Positions 52,019-61,652 of a DNA stretch of 64,000 nucleotides are shown one piece after another. Source of the stretch: Candidatus Competibacteraceae bacterium (GTDB taxonomy: Bacteria > Pseudomonadota > Gammaproteobacteria > Competibacterales > Competibacteraceae). The translations under genes were made by a program, and so were the position numbers. Numbering within the stretch: the stretch's first letter is position 1; each line of letters starts with the position of its first letter. Under the pieces are notes generated by a model. It did not search any database, had not been told where the DNA came from, and saw nothing but the letters and a program-made list of their open reading frames with translations. The DNA is taken from assembly GCA_016699715.1 (NCBI GenBank), contig CP065007.1, forward strand, positions 2,356,001-2,420,000. Reading direction: 5' to 3'.

Positions 52019-54123
52019 CAAACAGCCGGCTCCTCACCGGCCGGCGCGTCGGTTTCGGGCTGGCGCTGCTGGTCGCCATCGTCGGCGCGTCCCTGGCGCT
52101 GGATCGCTGGCTGCCGCCGCCGGTCGAGCGCGCCCGAAACACTTCAACCCTGGCGCTGGACTCCGAGCAGCGCATCCTGCGCGCCTTCACCACGCCGCCG
52201 GGCGTGTGGCGGCTACCGGCGCGGCCGAAAGACGTGGACCCGCTGTACCTCACCATGCTCGCGGCCTACGAAGACCAGCGTTTTGCCACCCATTCCGGCG
52301 TCGATCCGCTGGCGGTGGCGCGGGCGCTGGGGCAATGGCTGCGGCATGGCCGAGTGGTGTCGGGCGCTTCGACCCTGAGCATGCAGACCGCCCGCCTGCT
52401 GGAGCCGCACCGGCGCGACCTGTCCGGCAAGCTGGGCGAAATGCTGCGCGCCCTGCAACTGGAACGCCGCTATTCCAAGGATGAAATTCTCGGTTTCTAC
52501 CTGACTCTGGCCCCCTACGGCGGCAATCTGGAAGGAATACGCGCCGCCGCGCTGGCCTGGTTCGGCAAGGAACCGATCCGGCTGACGGCGGCGGAAGCAG
52601 CGCTGCTGGTGGTGCTGCCGCAAGCCCCGTCCCGGTTGCGGCCGGACCGCTATCCCGAGCGGGCGCGGGCGGCGCGGGATAAGGTCTTGGCGCGCATGGG
52701 CCAAGTCGGCGTGCTGACCTCGCGCCAGGTGGAGGAAGCCCGCGAGGAGCCCGTTCCCCGGCGCCGGCGCTCCCTGCCGTTTCTGGCCCCGCATCTGGCC
52801 GGGCGATTGCGCGCGGCCCGGCCGGATGCGCCGCTGCTGCACACCTTTATCGACCGGAATTTGCAGCAGACCCTGGAAACGCTGGCTCGCCAGCGGCAGA
52901 GCGTGCTGGAGCCGGCCAGCAGCATCGCGCTGCTGGTGGTGGCGAACCGCGACCGGCGGGTGCTGGCCTATGTCGGCGCCAGCGATTTCTTCGATCCGCG
53001 CCGCGCCGGCCAGGTTGACATGGTGCGGGCGGTGCGCTCGCCGGGCTCGACGCTGAAACCGCTGGTGTACGGGCTGGGTTTCGACGATCTGCTGATCCAC
53101 CCCGAAACCCTGATCGAGGATGTACCGACCCACTTTGGCGACTACAGCCCCGGCAATTTCCTCAACACCTACGCCGGACAACTGTCGGTGCGCGAGGCGC
53201 TGCAACAGTCGCGAAACATCCCGGCGGTGGCGGTGCTGGAACAGGTCGGGCCGGCGCGGGTGGCTTCGCGGCTGCGCGAGGTCGGCTTGCCGCTGCACTG
53301 GAACACGGCCAACCCCCGGCCCGGCTTGCCGCTGGTGCTGGGCGGGGTCGGCATGACCCTGGAGGAACTGGCGACGCTGTACGCCGGTATCGCCAGCGGC
53401 GGCCGGATCGCGCCCTTGCGCTTCTCCCCCGCCGACCCCATCGAGCCGGGCCGCGATCTGTTGACGGCCACCGCCTGCTGGTATCTGAACGATATCCTGC
53501 GTGGTTCGCCGGTGCCGCAAAACGTGGCCCCGCCGGCCAGCGCCGCCCGGCCGCGCTTCATCGCCCACAAGACCGGCACCTCCTACGGCTTCCGCGATGC
53601 CTGGGCGCTGGGTTTCGACGCCGATTACACCGTCGGGGTCTGGGTCGGCCGGCCGGACGGCTCGCCCAGCCCCGGTCACTACGGCCGCAACACCGCCGCG
53701 CCGCTGCTGTTCCGGGTGTTCGATCTGCTACCGGAACCCACGACCCCGCCCACGCCGCCGCCCGCCAACGTGCTGCGCGTGGTTGGCCGCGAACAATTGC
53801 CGGAGCGCCTGCGCTATTTCCGCACCCGCTCGGCGCGGGAAACAGCCAGCGCGCCACCGCTCGGCATCAGCTTCCCAGTGGCGGGGACCACGGTGGAATT
53901 GCCGGCGCGGGACGATCGCTTGACCGAGCTGCCACTGGCCGCGACCGGTGGGGTCCGGCCGCTGCGCTGGCTGGTGAACGGTCGGCCGTTGCCCGCGAAC
54001 CCATGGCGGCGGGATGCGTTCTGGCCGCCGGACGGTGAGGGGCTGGCGCGGATCACCGTGCTGGATCAGGCCGGGCAGGCCGCCAGCGCCGAAGTGTGGA
54101 TCAGTCGGACCACCAGGGAATAA
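52015..54123 (+). CDS. pbpC: Penicillin-binding protein 1C
   Basis: A 702-residue bifunctional peptidoglycan synthase of the PBP1C class. One N-terminal membrane helix (about 10-30), glycosyltransferase domain (about 55-225; AAYEDQRFATHSGVDPLA with the catalytic Glu, GASTLSMQTARLL, KDEILGFYL, GGNLEGIRAAALAWFGK), transpeptidase domain (about 275-560; SPGSTLKPL active Ser, SRN, HKTGTSYG) and the C-terminal BiPBP_C beta domain (about 610-700). GTG start overlaps the kaiC stop by four bases. PBP1C genes usually sit with an alpha-2-macroglobulin gene (yfhM); none is here. Confidence 0.93.
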   Translation: MTNSRLLTGRRVGFGLALLVAIVGASLALDRWLPPPVERARNTSTLALDSEQRILRAFTTPPGVWRLPARPKDVDPLYLTMLAAYEDQRFATHSGVDPLAVARALGQWLRHGRVVSGASTLSMQTARLLEPHRRDLSGKLGEMLRALQLERRYSKDEILGFYLTLAPYGGNLEGIRAAALAWFGKEPIRLTAAEAALLVVLPQAPSRLRPDRYPERARAARDKVLARMGQVGVLTSRQVEEAREEPVPRRRRSLPFLAPHLAGRLRAARPDAPLLHTFIDRNLQQTLETLARQRQSVLEPASSIALLVVANRDRRVLAYVGASDFFDPRRAGQVDMVRAVRSPGSTLKPLVYGLGFDDLLIHPETLIEDVPTHFGDYSPGNFLNTYAGQLSVREALQQSRNIPAVAVLEQVGPARVASRLREVGLPLHWNTANPRPGLPLVLGGVGMTLEELATLYAGIASGGRIAPLRFSPADPIEPGRDLLTATACWYLNDILRGSPVPQNVAPPASAARPRFIAHKTGTSYGFRDAWALGFDADYTVGVWVGRPDGSPSPGHYGRNTAAPLLFRVFDLLPEPTTPPTPPPANVLRVVGREQLPERLRYFRTRSARETASAPPLGISFPVAGTTVELPARDDRLTELPLAATGGVRPLRWLVNGRPLPANPWRRDAFWPPDGEGLARITVLDQAGQAASAEVWISRTTRE

Positions 54124-54177
54124 CGACTGCCTTTTCCCTCGGGATTATTCCGGGTGATGAGAGCCTGGGTTTTGCGC

Positions 54178-54675
54178 CTACGGCGCTGTCTTGGGCAGTT
54201 TGTCGCCCCAGGGCATCATCGCCACCGCCGACACCGAGTTCTTGGGCGAACCTTCCACCAGCTTGTCGCTGTAGACCAGATACACCAGGGTATTGCGCGT
54301 CTGGTCGAGGAAGCGCACCACCCGCATCTTCTTGAACAGCAGCGAACGGCGTTCGGTGAATACTTCCTCGCCGTTCTTGAACTTCTCCTTGACGTTGATC
54401 GGCCCGGTCTGCCGGCAGGCCAGCGAGGCGTCGGAGGTGTCCTCGGCCAACCCCAGCCCGCCCTTGATGCCGCCCGTCTGCGAGCGGCTGACGTAACAGG
54501 TCACGCCGTCGATCTTGGGATCGTCGAAGGCTTCGACCACGATTTTGTGGTTCGGCCCCAACCACTGGAAGGCAGTGTCCACGCTGCCGATTTCATCGGC
54601 GTGGACCAGCGGCGCCATGACCAGCGCCCCACCGAGCAGCCCACCGAGCCAAGGGGTTCTCATTTTGCGATTCAT
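54178..54675 (-). CDS. creA: CreA family protein
   Basis: A 165-residue exported protein: signal peptide with basic start, GGLLGGALVMAPL core and cleavage near VHADEIG. Mature part DTAFQWLGPNHKIVVEAFDDP, VTCYVSRSQTGG, LACRQTGPI, LFKKMRVVRFLD and TLVYLVYSDKLVEGSPKNS are CreA hallmarks; two cysteines may pair in the periplasm. The function of CreA is not established. Convergent with pbpC with 54 bases between. Confidence 0.92.
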   Translation of the reverse strand: MNRKMRTPWLGGLLGGALVMAPLVHADEIGSVDTAFQWLGPNHKIVVEAFDDPKIDGVTCYVSRSQTGGIKGGLGLAEDTSDASLACRQTGPINVKEKFKNGEEVFTERRSLLFKKMRVVRFLDQTRNTLVYLVYSDKLVEGSPKNSVSAVAMMPWGDKLPKTAP

Positions 54676-54907
54676 CCGGGGTTTCTCCGTTGCTTAATCG
54701 TACCCGGGAGAATAACGCAACTCGACACCGGACTCAGCCTCGGCGAACCGAAGGGTTGCGGGCGTGCCCAACCCTCAAGAACCCGCCGTTCAGTCCGTCT
54801 GAACAAACATCCCGCCGGATTTCGAGTCTATTTAACGCGGCTTAACATCCCGTGAGATTTATTGGATGATCGGCCGGTTACCCCACTCTCCTCAGGAGGA
54901 TCTGGCA

Positions 54908-56026
54908 ATGCGTATCGGTGTCCCCAAAGAGATCAAGGTTCATGAATACCGGGTCGGCCTGACTCCTGACAGCGTGCGGGAATTCACCGCCCACGGTCAT
55001 CAGGTGCTGATGGAAACCCAGGCCGGCGCGGGCATTGGCAGTTCGGACGACGACTATCGCGCCGCCGGCGCCGAGATCGCGGCCATGCCCGCGGACATCT
55101 TCGCCCAGGCCGACATGATCGTGAAGGTCAAGGAACCGCAGGCGGTGGAGCGCCGGATGCTGCGTCCGGACCAGATTCTGTTCACCTATCTGCACCTGGC
55201 TCCCGACCCGGATCAAACCCGGGATCTGGTCAAGAGCGGCGCCATCTGCATCGCCTACGAAACCGTGACCGATGGCCATGGCGGGCTGCCGCTGCTGGCG
55301 CCGATGTCGCAGGTGGCCGGCCGGCTGTCGATTCAGGCCGGTGCTTCGGCGCTGGAACGCGCCAAGGGTGGGCGGGGTATCTTGCTGGGTGGCGTGCCGG
55401 GCGTGGCCCCGGCCAAGGTGGTGGTGATCGGCGGCGGCGTGGTCGGCGAAAACGCCATTTACATGGCGCTGGGCATGGCCGCCGACGTGACCGTGCTGGA
55501 TCGCAACGTGAACGTGCTGGCTCACCTGGCGCAGCGCTTTGGCGCGGCGCTCAAGACCGTCTACTCCACCAAGGCTTCCCTCGAAGATTATGTACTGCAA
55601 GCGGACCTGGTGGTGGGCGGGGTGCTGGTGGCCGGCGCCGGGGCGCCCAAACTGGTGACCCGCGACATGGTCCGGCGGATGAAAACGGGTTCAGTGCTGG
55701 TGGATGTCGCCATCGATCAGGGTGGCTGCTTCGAGACCTCGCATCCGACCACTCACGCCGAGCCGACCTATGTGGTGGATGGCGTGGTGCATTACTGCGT
55801 CGCCAACATGCCGGGGGCGGTGCCCAATACCTCCACCTATGCCCTCAACAACGTCACCTTGCCTTATGCCCTGATGCTGGCCGACCAAGGTTACCGGAAG
55901 GCGTTGCTGGAGAATGCCAATTTCCTGGAGGGACTGAACGTCTGCGGGGGCAAGGTCACCTATAAGGCGGTGGCCGACGATCTCGGCTACGAGTACCTCG
56001 AACCGCGCGTCGCGCTCGCCGGCTGA
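54908..56026 (+). CDS. ald: Alanine dehydrogenase
   Basis: A 372-residue NAD-dependent enzyme interconverting L-alanine and pyruvate plus ammonia. Start MRIGVPKEIKVHEYRVGLTP (Arg and catalytic Lys nearby: MIVKVKEPQ), LFTYLHLAPD with catalytic His, VVVIGGGVVGENAIYMALG dinucleotide fold, VDVAIDQGGCFETSHPTTH and VANMPGAVPNTSTYAL. AGGAGG before ATG 54908 fixes this start. The length matches the family. It stands alone, with the preceding 230 bases free of genes and AT-richer near 54840. Confidence 0.96.
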   Translation: MRIGVPKEIKVHEYRVGLTPDSVREFTAHGHQVLMETQAGAGIGSSDDDYRAAGAEIAAMPADIFAQADMIVKVKEPQAVERRMLRPDQILFTYLHLAPDPDQTRDLVKSGAICIAYETVTDGHGGLPLLAPMSQVAGRLSIQAGASALERAKGGRGILLGGVPGVAPAKVVVIGGGVVGENAIYMALGMAADVTVLDRNVNVLAHLAQRFGAALKTVYSTKASLEDYVLQADLVVGGVLVAGAGAPKLVTRDMVRRMKTGSVLVDVAIDQGGCFETSHPTTHAEPTYVVDGVVHYCVANMPGAVPNTSTYALNNVTLPYALMLADQGYRKALLENANFLEGLNVCGGKVTYKAVADDLGYEYLEPRVALAG

Positions 56027-56044
56027 AAGAAGGCGGGTTGGGGC

Positions 56045-56455
56045 TTACTGATATTCCCGCCAGTACTCCGGTTGCGGATCGCGGCAACCGTGGGTGAGGT
56101 GCTGATAGCGGTTAATGAAAACCTCCTGCCGGGGGGTCTGGCCTTCCTGGGCGATGGCCAGGTTTTCCCGCTGGGTTTCCTCGGCGTAGTGGAACAACGC
56201 CCGCTTCAGCTTGCACAACAGACTGTTGTCGAGGTGGTAACCGAGCTCGCCCAGGGCCTGTTCGATACCTTGCAAGGTCACCCGTCGCAGGTCGTACACC
56301 ACGATCAGGGCATGGGGCGACAGGTACTGGACGGCATGGACGCCAGCCACCTCTCGCAACCAGCCCGCCGCCGAGCCCGCCTGATCGGGATCGGCATGAA
56401 GACGACAAAACTGGATGGTGCGGTGCTTGTACAGCTCTTCGGTGTCGGCGTGCAT
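56045..56455 (-). CDS. Hypothetical protein at the end of the hemA-prfA-prmC operon
   Basis: A 136-residue protein with no recognised family. GGAGG eight bases before ATG 56455 sets the start; the longer frame to 56554 overlaps prmC and looks non-coding. It seems to have a ferredoxin-like alpha/beta part (AGWLREVAGVHAVQYLSPHA, then VVYDLRRVTLQGIEQALGEL), the pattern of heavy-metal-associated-type domains without the CxxC, followed by a helical C-terminal part ending in a Tyr/Pro/Gln-rich tail. It lies 76 bases after prmC, probably co-transcribed. Confidence 0.65.
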   Translation of the reverse strand: MHADTEELYKHRTIQFCRLHADPDQAGSAAGWLREVAGVHAVQYLSPHALIVVYDLRRVTLQGIEQALGELGYHLDNSLLCKLKRALFHYAEETQRENLAIAQEGQTPRQEVFINRYQHLTHGCRDPQPEYWREYQ

Positions 56456-56531
56456 GACGCTTTCCTCCACGGCTGCCGGATCACTGCGAGGCCTATCGAT
56501 ATAACAACCGTAGCCGCTGGCGCGCGCCGTT

Positions 56532-57380
56532 TCAAGCCAGCCAGCGCCCGACACTGGTCCGGCTCAGCCCGGCGGCGTCCCGGTAATCGCTCACTTCGAC
56601 AAAGCCGCGTTGCCGTAACAGCGCCGGCACCGCCTCACCCTGATCGTAACCGTGCTCCAGCAACAGCCAGCCGCCCGCCAGCAGGCAAGCGGGCGCTTGC
56701 GCGATGATCGACCGCAGGGCCTCCAACCCGTCCTCGCCCGCCACCAGCGCCGCCGCCGGCTCGAAGCGCAAATCGCCCCGCCGCCAGTGAGCGTCGGCGG
56801 CGGCGACATAGGGCGGATTGGAGGCCATCAGATCGAAGCGCTCGCCGGCCAGCGGCGCGCACCAGTCGCCTTCGCGGAATTCGACGTTGGCGATGTTCAG
56901 CCGCCGGGCGTTGCGCCGGGCGACGGCCAGGGTCGCCGGGCCGCTCTCGGTGGCGACGATGCGCGCCCGTGGCCGTTCCACCGCCAGGGCGAGGGCGATG
57001 GCGCCGCTGCCGGTACCCAGATCGGCGAGCGTGCATGTTCGATCCGTCGGCAGCCGTTCCAATGCCAATTCGACCAGCAATTCGGTTTCCGGGCGAGGGA
57101 TCAAGGTATCCGGCGTGACTTCCAGCTCCAATGACCAGAACTCGCGCCGACCGAGCAGGTACGCAACCGGTTCTCCCGCCTGACGCCGGTCCAGCCAGGC
57201 GAGGAAACGAGTCGCCCGCTCCGATTCCGGCACCCGCTCCGGCCAGGCATGAAGGTAGCTACGGGGCCGCTCCAGCGCCGCCGCCAGCAGCAATTCGGCG
57301 TCCAGTCGCGGGGTCTCGCTGGTTTCGGCCAGTCGCTGGACGGCGGCGGCCAGCAATTCGCGGAGGGGGGCGGCGCTCAC
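56532..57380 (-). CDS. prmC: Peptide chain release factor N5-glutamine methyltransferase PrmC
   Basis: A 282-residue SAM-dependent enzyme that methylates the GGQ glutamine of release factors. The N-terminal helical domain has PRLDAELLLAAAL, SAM motif LADLGTGSGAIALALA, and catalytic NPPY in MASNPPYVAAADAHW. PETELLVELAL also fits. Its ATG overlaps the prfA stop by four bases, so the modifying enzyme is translated together with its substrate. Confidence 0.95.
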   Translation of the reverse strand: MSAAPLRELLAAAVQRLAETSETPRLDAELLLAAALERPRSYLHAWPERVPESERATRFLAWLDRRQAGEPVAYLLGRREFWSLELEVTPDTLIPRPETELLVELALERLPTDRTCTLADLGTGSGAIALALAVERPRARIVATESGPATLAVARRNARRLNIANVEFREGDWCAPLAGERFDLMASNPPYVAAADAHWRRGDLRFEPAAALVAGEDGLEALRSIIAQAPACLLAGGWLLLEHGYDQGEAVPALLRQRGFVEVSDYRDAAGLSRTSVGRWLA

Positions 57381-58459
57381 TCGGCCAGCGCCGCCAGCAA
57401 ATCGGCCTGGTATTCGTTGATCAGTGGATCGATGACCGCATCGAGATGGCCCGCCAGCACCTCGCCGAGCTTATAGAGGGTCAGATTGATGCGATGGTCG
57501 GTCACCCGCCCTTGCGGAAAATTGTAGGTGCGGATGCGTTCGGAGCGGTCGCCGCTACCGACCAGCAGCTTGCGGGTTTGGGCCTGGGCGCTGGTCTGTT
57601 TTTCCCGCTCGGCCGCCAGCAGCCTGGCCTGCAACAGCGACATCGCCCGCGAACGGTTCTTGTGCTGGGAACGCTCGTCCTGACATTCCACCACGATCCC
57701 GCTCGGCAGGTGAGTGATACGGATGGCCGAATCGGTCTTGTTGACGTGCTGACCGCCCGCTCCCGAAGCGCGGTAGGTGTCGATGCGCAGCTCGCCGGGG
57801 TTGATGTCGATCTGCTCGACCTCCGCCAGTTCCGGCAGCACCGCCACGGTGGCGGCGGAGGTATGAATGCGGCCCTGCGCCTCGGTGACCGGCACCCGCT
57901 GCACCCGGTGCGCGCCGGATTCGAACTTCAGCCGCGAATAAGCACCATGGCCGATAATGCGGCTGATCGCCTCCTTGTAGCCACCGTGCTCGCCGAGGCT
58001 CTCGCTGAGAATTTCCAGGGTCCAGCCGCGCAGTTCGGCATAACGCGCATACATGCGCAGCAGATCGCCGGCGAACAGCGCGGCTTCGTCGCCGCCGGTA
58101 CCGGCGCGGATTTCCAGGAACACATTGCCGACGTCATGCGGATCGCGCGGCAGCAACAGCAGTTGCAGCGTCTGCTCCTGCCCGGCGCGGCGTTCTTCCG
58201 CCTCCAATAGTTCTTCCTGGGCCAGGGCGCGCAGTTCGGGGTCGCCGTCCCGGCTCATCTCGCGGGCACTGTCCAGATCGTCCAAAGTGCGACGGTAGGC
58301 CAGGAACCCGCTCGCCACCGGCTCCAATTGGGCGTATTCCATCGACAGGGCGCGGAAACGGTCGTTGTCGCCGATGATTTCGGGATCGGCCAGCAGCGCG
58401 CCGACTTCCTGATGGCGTTCCGTTAGTTGCTCCAGCTTGGCGAGCATGGAGGCGTTCAT
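57377..58459 (-). CDS. prfA: Peptide chain release factor 1
   Basis: A 360-residue-class protein (ATG at 58459) that recognises UAA and UAG. The RF1 stop-codon motif PVT is in HRVQRVPVTEAQGR, and the catalytic GGQ in SGAGGQHVNKTDSAIR. EIRAGTGGDEAALFAGDL is also typical. Overlaps hemA at its start and prmC at its end (ATGA at both), giving a tightly coupled operon. Confidence 0.97.
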   Translation of the reverse strand: MNASMLAKLEQLTERHQEVGALLADPEIIGDNDRFRALSMEYAQLEPVASGFLAYRRTLDDLDSAREMSRDGDPELRALAQEELLEAEERRAGQEQTLQLLLLPRDPHDVGNVFLEIRAGTGGDEAALFAGDLLRMYARYAELRGWTLEILSESLGEHGGYKEAISRIIGHGAYSRLKFESGAHRVQRVPVTEAQGRIHTSAATVAVLPELAEVEQIDINPGELRIDTYRASGAGGQHVNKTDSAIRITHLPSGIVVECQDERSQHKNRSRAMSLLQARLLAAEREKQTSAQAQTRKLLVGSGDRSERIRTYNFPQGRVTDHRINLTLYKLGEVLAGHLDAVIDPLINEYQADLLAALAE

Positions 58460-59724
58460 CGGCGCGGATCTCCGTCACCCAATCGATACAGGTTTTTGAT
58501 CAGATTCAGCATGGTGGTATCGCCTTCGGCGGCGGCTTCGCGCAGTCCGACGCAAGGTACGTGAAGGAACTTGTTGGTCAGGGTATGGGCCAGGATATCG
58601 AGCACGGCGATCGGGTCCTTGCCCTGGGCGAGCTGGCGTCGGGCGCGGTCCATCGCCTCGTCGCGGGTAGCTTCGGCCTGCCGGCGCAGGGCGCGGATAC
58701 TGGCGACGCTGCCTTGGGCGCGCAACCAGGCCATAAAGTGTTCGACCTGAGTGTCGATGATTTCCTCGGCCTGCTGGGCGGCGGCCTGGCGCGAGCGCAG
58801 GTTATCCTGAATGATATCTTTAAGGTCGTCCACCGTGTATAGATAGACATCGTCCAGTTCGGCGACCGCCGGATCGATGTCGCGCGGCACGGCCAAATCC
58901 ACCATGAGCATCGGCCGATGGCGGCGCTGTTTCAGACACTGGCGGACCAGCGCCGCCCCCAACAGCGGGTCGGGGCTGGCGGTGGAGGCAATGACGATAT
59001 CGGCCTCGCCCAGATGGGCCGGGATTTCGTCCAGGGCAACGGCGTAACCGGCGAAGGAGGCCGCCAGCGCATGGGCTCGTTCCAAGGTGCGGTTGGCCAC
59101 GATCAGCCGCCCGACCCCGCTCTCGTGCAAGTGGCGGGCGACCAGCTCGATGGTGTCGCCGGCGCCGATCAGCAAGGCGGCGCAGCGGGGCAGGTCGGCG
59201 AAAATCTGCCGGGCCAGGCCGACCGCCGCGAACGCCACCGACACCGGGCTGGCACCGATGCGGGTATCGGTGCGGACCTGTTTGGCGACCGAGAAGGTAT
59301 GCTGGAACAGCCGCTCCAGCCGGACACCGAGCGCGCCGGCGCTGTTGGCAACCTGATAGGCGGCCTTGATTTGGCCGAGGATCTGCGGCTCTCCCAGCAC
59401 CAGCGAATCCAGTCCGGAGGCGACCCGCAGGATGTGGCGCACCGCCCGCCGGTTGGTGTACCGGTACAGATAAGGCTGCAAATCGACCGTGCGCAACTTA
59501 TGATAATCGCCCAGCCATTCCACCACTTGGCGGCCGTTTTCGTCATGGAGGCCGCAGTAAACCTCGGTACGGTTGCAGGTCGATAGAATCGCCGCTTCGC
59601 GGGCGCCGCCGCAATCGAGCAGATCCCGCAAGGCGGATTGTAGCCGTTCGGGCGCAAACGCGATCCGCTCGCGAACGCCGACGGGGGCGGTTTGATGGTT
59701 GAGACCGAGGGCCAACAGTGGCAT
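58456..59724 (-). CDS. hemA: Glutamyl-tRNA reductase
   Basis: A 422-residue NADPH enzyme making glutamate-1-semialdehyde, first step of C5 haem synthesis. Start at ATG 59724 gives the normal LALGLNHQTAPVGVRERIAF beginning; the frame opens earlier at 59772. Catalytic Cys in ILSTCNRTEVYCG, then GLDSLVLGEPQILGQIK, GAGDTIELVARHL (NADPH) and the dimerisation region RRQLAQGKDPIAVLDILAHTLTNKFLH, with core KDPIAVLDILAHTL. First gene of the hemA-prfA-prmC operon, divergent from the TPR lipoprotein gene. Confidence 0.96.
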   Translation of the reverse strand: MPLLALGLNHQTAPVGVRERIAFAPERLQSALRDLLDCGGAREAAILSTCNRTEVYCGLHDENGRQVVEWLGDYHKLRTVDLQPYLYRYTNRRAVRHILRVASGLDSLVLGEPQILGQIKAAYQVANSAGALGVRLERLFQHTFSVAKQVRTDTRIGASPVSVAFAAVGLARQIFADLPRCAALLIGAGDTIELVARHLHESGVGRLIVANRTLERAHALAASFAGYAVALDEIPAHLGEADIVIASTASPDPLLGAALVRQCLKQRRHRPMLMVDLAVPRDIDPAVAELDDVYLYTVDDLKDIIQDNLRSRQAAAQQAEEIIDTQVEHFMAWLRAQGSVASIRALRRQAEATRDEAMDRARRQLAQGKDPIAVLDILAHTLTNKFLHVPCVGLREAAAEGDTTMLNLIKNLYRLGDGDPRR

Positions 59725-59942
59725 GGATGCATCTGATCGGGCTGAAAAACGGTGGAATTCTGCGGGATACAATAGGCGAATGACAAGGTCATAGTGTTTT
59801 GATGGATTATCATGCGAACGGTTGCCCCTCCTTTTTCACGCGCCGACGTGCCGCGGCCTGGAAGCCGGCGCTCCCGTCTTGCGCCAACCCCCTTTCGGGC
59901 GGTTCTCCGACCGCCGAAACCGAATGATAGATATACCCGGCG

Positions 59943-61652
59943 ATGAATAGATTGCTTTTGAAGGTGTTGGGCTTAAGCAGCTTGCTGTTGGGCGGCTGCG
60001 CGACGGTGGTGGACGCGCAGGCTCCCGCCGTTCCGGAATACTCGATCCGACCGGCGTTGCAACCCAGTCCCCGCGCTGAACTGATGTACCAGGTGCTGGT
60101 GGCGGAACTGGCGGGCAAACGCGACCGCCTCGACGTGGCGCTGACCAACTACCGTCAGGCCACGGTCGCCAGTCACGACCCCCGGATAGCCGAACGGGCG
60201 ACGATGCTGGCGTTGATCATGAAAGACCATGCCGCCGCCCTGGATCTGGCACGGCGCTGGCTGGCGCTCGACCCCAGCAGCGAACAGGCCCAACAGGCGC
60301 TGGCGCTGGCGCTGCTGCGCAACGGACAAGAGAACGAGGCCATGTCCCCTCTGGACGCGATCCGCAAGGCCGCCCGCGCCAAGGACAAACAACAGGGTTT
60401 CGCCACCGTGGCCTCGTTGTTGAGCCAGATGGACGACAAGCAGGCGGCGCTGCGGGTGATGCGGCAGATCCGTGACCGCTACCCGCGCGAGGCCTTCGCC
60501 CAATACTATCACGCGATGCTGGCGGTGGCGGCCGGCGAGCGGGAGCAGGCGCTGCTCAGCCTGAAGGAGGCGCTGGCCCGCGACCCCAAGCTGGTTTCCG
60601 CCCACCTGCTGCGCACCCGCATCCTGCTGGATCAGGGTGAAAGAGACGCGGCGTTGGCCGGGCTCGCCAAAGCGGTGGCCGCCATGCCGCGCGATCGCAA
60701 CCTGCGGATGGATTATGCCCGGCTGCTGGTCGATGCCGGCCAGTTGGACAGGGCCCGCCGCGAGTTCGCCATTCTGCTCAACCAGAATCCCAAGGACACC
60801 GACTCATTGTACGCCCTCGGCGTGCTGGCGACCGAAACCCGCCAATTCGACCTGGCCGAGAGCTATTTTCTCGACCTGATCAAGCGTAACACCCGCTTGG
60901 CCGACGCCTACTTCGAACTGGGCCGGATCGAGGAGCAGCGCGAGGATTACGGCAAGGCCAACGAGTGGTACGCGCGGGTAACCAGCGATGATCGCTACCT
61001 CACCGCCCAGATGCGGATGGGCGTGGTCCTGGCCAAGGTCGGCGATACCGCCGCCGTCAGCCAGCATTTCGACACGCTGCGCCGCAAGGACCCGAAAAAC
61101 AGCATCAACTTGTATCTGGCCGAAGCCGAAGCGTTGCGCGAGGGGGAGCGTTATCAAGAAGCCTTCGATACGCTGGATCGGGGACTGGCTCTGCACGCCG
61201 ACGACAAGGATCTGTTGTACGCCCGGGCGCTGGTGGCCGAGCGGCTCGATCGCGTTGACGTGCTGGAACGAGACCTGCGCGCCATTCTCGCCAGCGACCC
61301 CAAGAATGGCCAAGCGCTCAATGCGCTCGGTTATACTCTGGCGGATCGCACCGACCGCTACCAGGAAGCGCTGGGCTATATCGAGCAGGCGCTGGCTTTG
61401 CTGCCCGACGATCCCGCCGTGCTCGACAGCATGGGCTGGATACAGTACCGATTGGGCGATAACGCCAAGGCCTTGCAATACCTGCGGCAAGCCTACCAGC
61501 GGAACCCGGACGCGGAAATCGCCGCGCACCTCAGCGAAGTGCTGTGGGCTAGCGGCCAACGCGAGGAAGCCCAGAAAATCTGGCGGGAAGCATTGACCAA
61601 AACGCCGAACAGCCCGCATCTGCGCAAGCTGCAAGAGCAGTTGGGGTGGTGA
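59943..61652 (+). CDS. Tetratricopeptide-repeat lipoprotein
   Basis: A 569-residue exported protein. The signal peptide ends in a lipobox (LLGGC, Cys about 20), so it is lipid-anchored. The rest is a chain of about 14 TPR-type helix pairs (for example PAVLDSMGWIQYRLGDNAKA and GQALNALGYTLADRTDRYQE in the C-terminal third). Proteins of this kind stand before lolB in many gammaproteobacteria; their role is not settled, probably outer-membrane assembly or envelope scaffolding. The stop overlaps the lolB frame by seven bases. Confidence 0.88.
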   Translation: MNRLLLKVLGLSSLLLGGCATVVDAQAPAVPEYSIRPALQPSPRAELMYQVLVAELAGKRDRLDVALTNYRQATVASHDPRIAERATMLALIMKDHAAALDLARRWLALDPSSEQAQQALALALLRNGQENEAMSPLDAIRKAARAKDKQQGFATVASLLSQMDDKQAALRVMRQIRDRYPREAFAQYYHAMLAVAAGEREQALLSLKEALARDPKLVSAHLLRTRILLDQGERDAALAGLAKAVAAMPRDRNLRMDYARLLVDAGQLDRARREFAILLNQNPKDTDSLYALGVLATETRQFDLAESYFLDLIKRNTRLADAYFELGRIEEQREDYGKANEWYARVTSDDRYLTAQMRMGVVLAKVGDTAAVSQHFDTLRRKDPKNSINLYLAEAEALREGERYQEAFDTLDRGLALHADDKDLLYARALVAERLDRVDVLERDLRAILASDPKNGQALNALGYTLADRTDRYQEALGYIEQALALLPDDPAVLDSMGWIQYRLGDNAKALQYLRQAYQRNPDAEIAAHLSEVLWASGQREEAQKIWREALTKTPNSPHLRKLQEQLGW

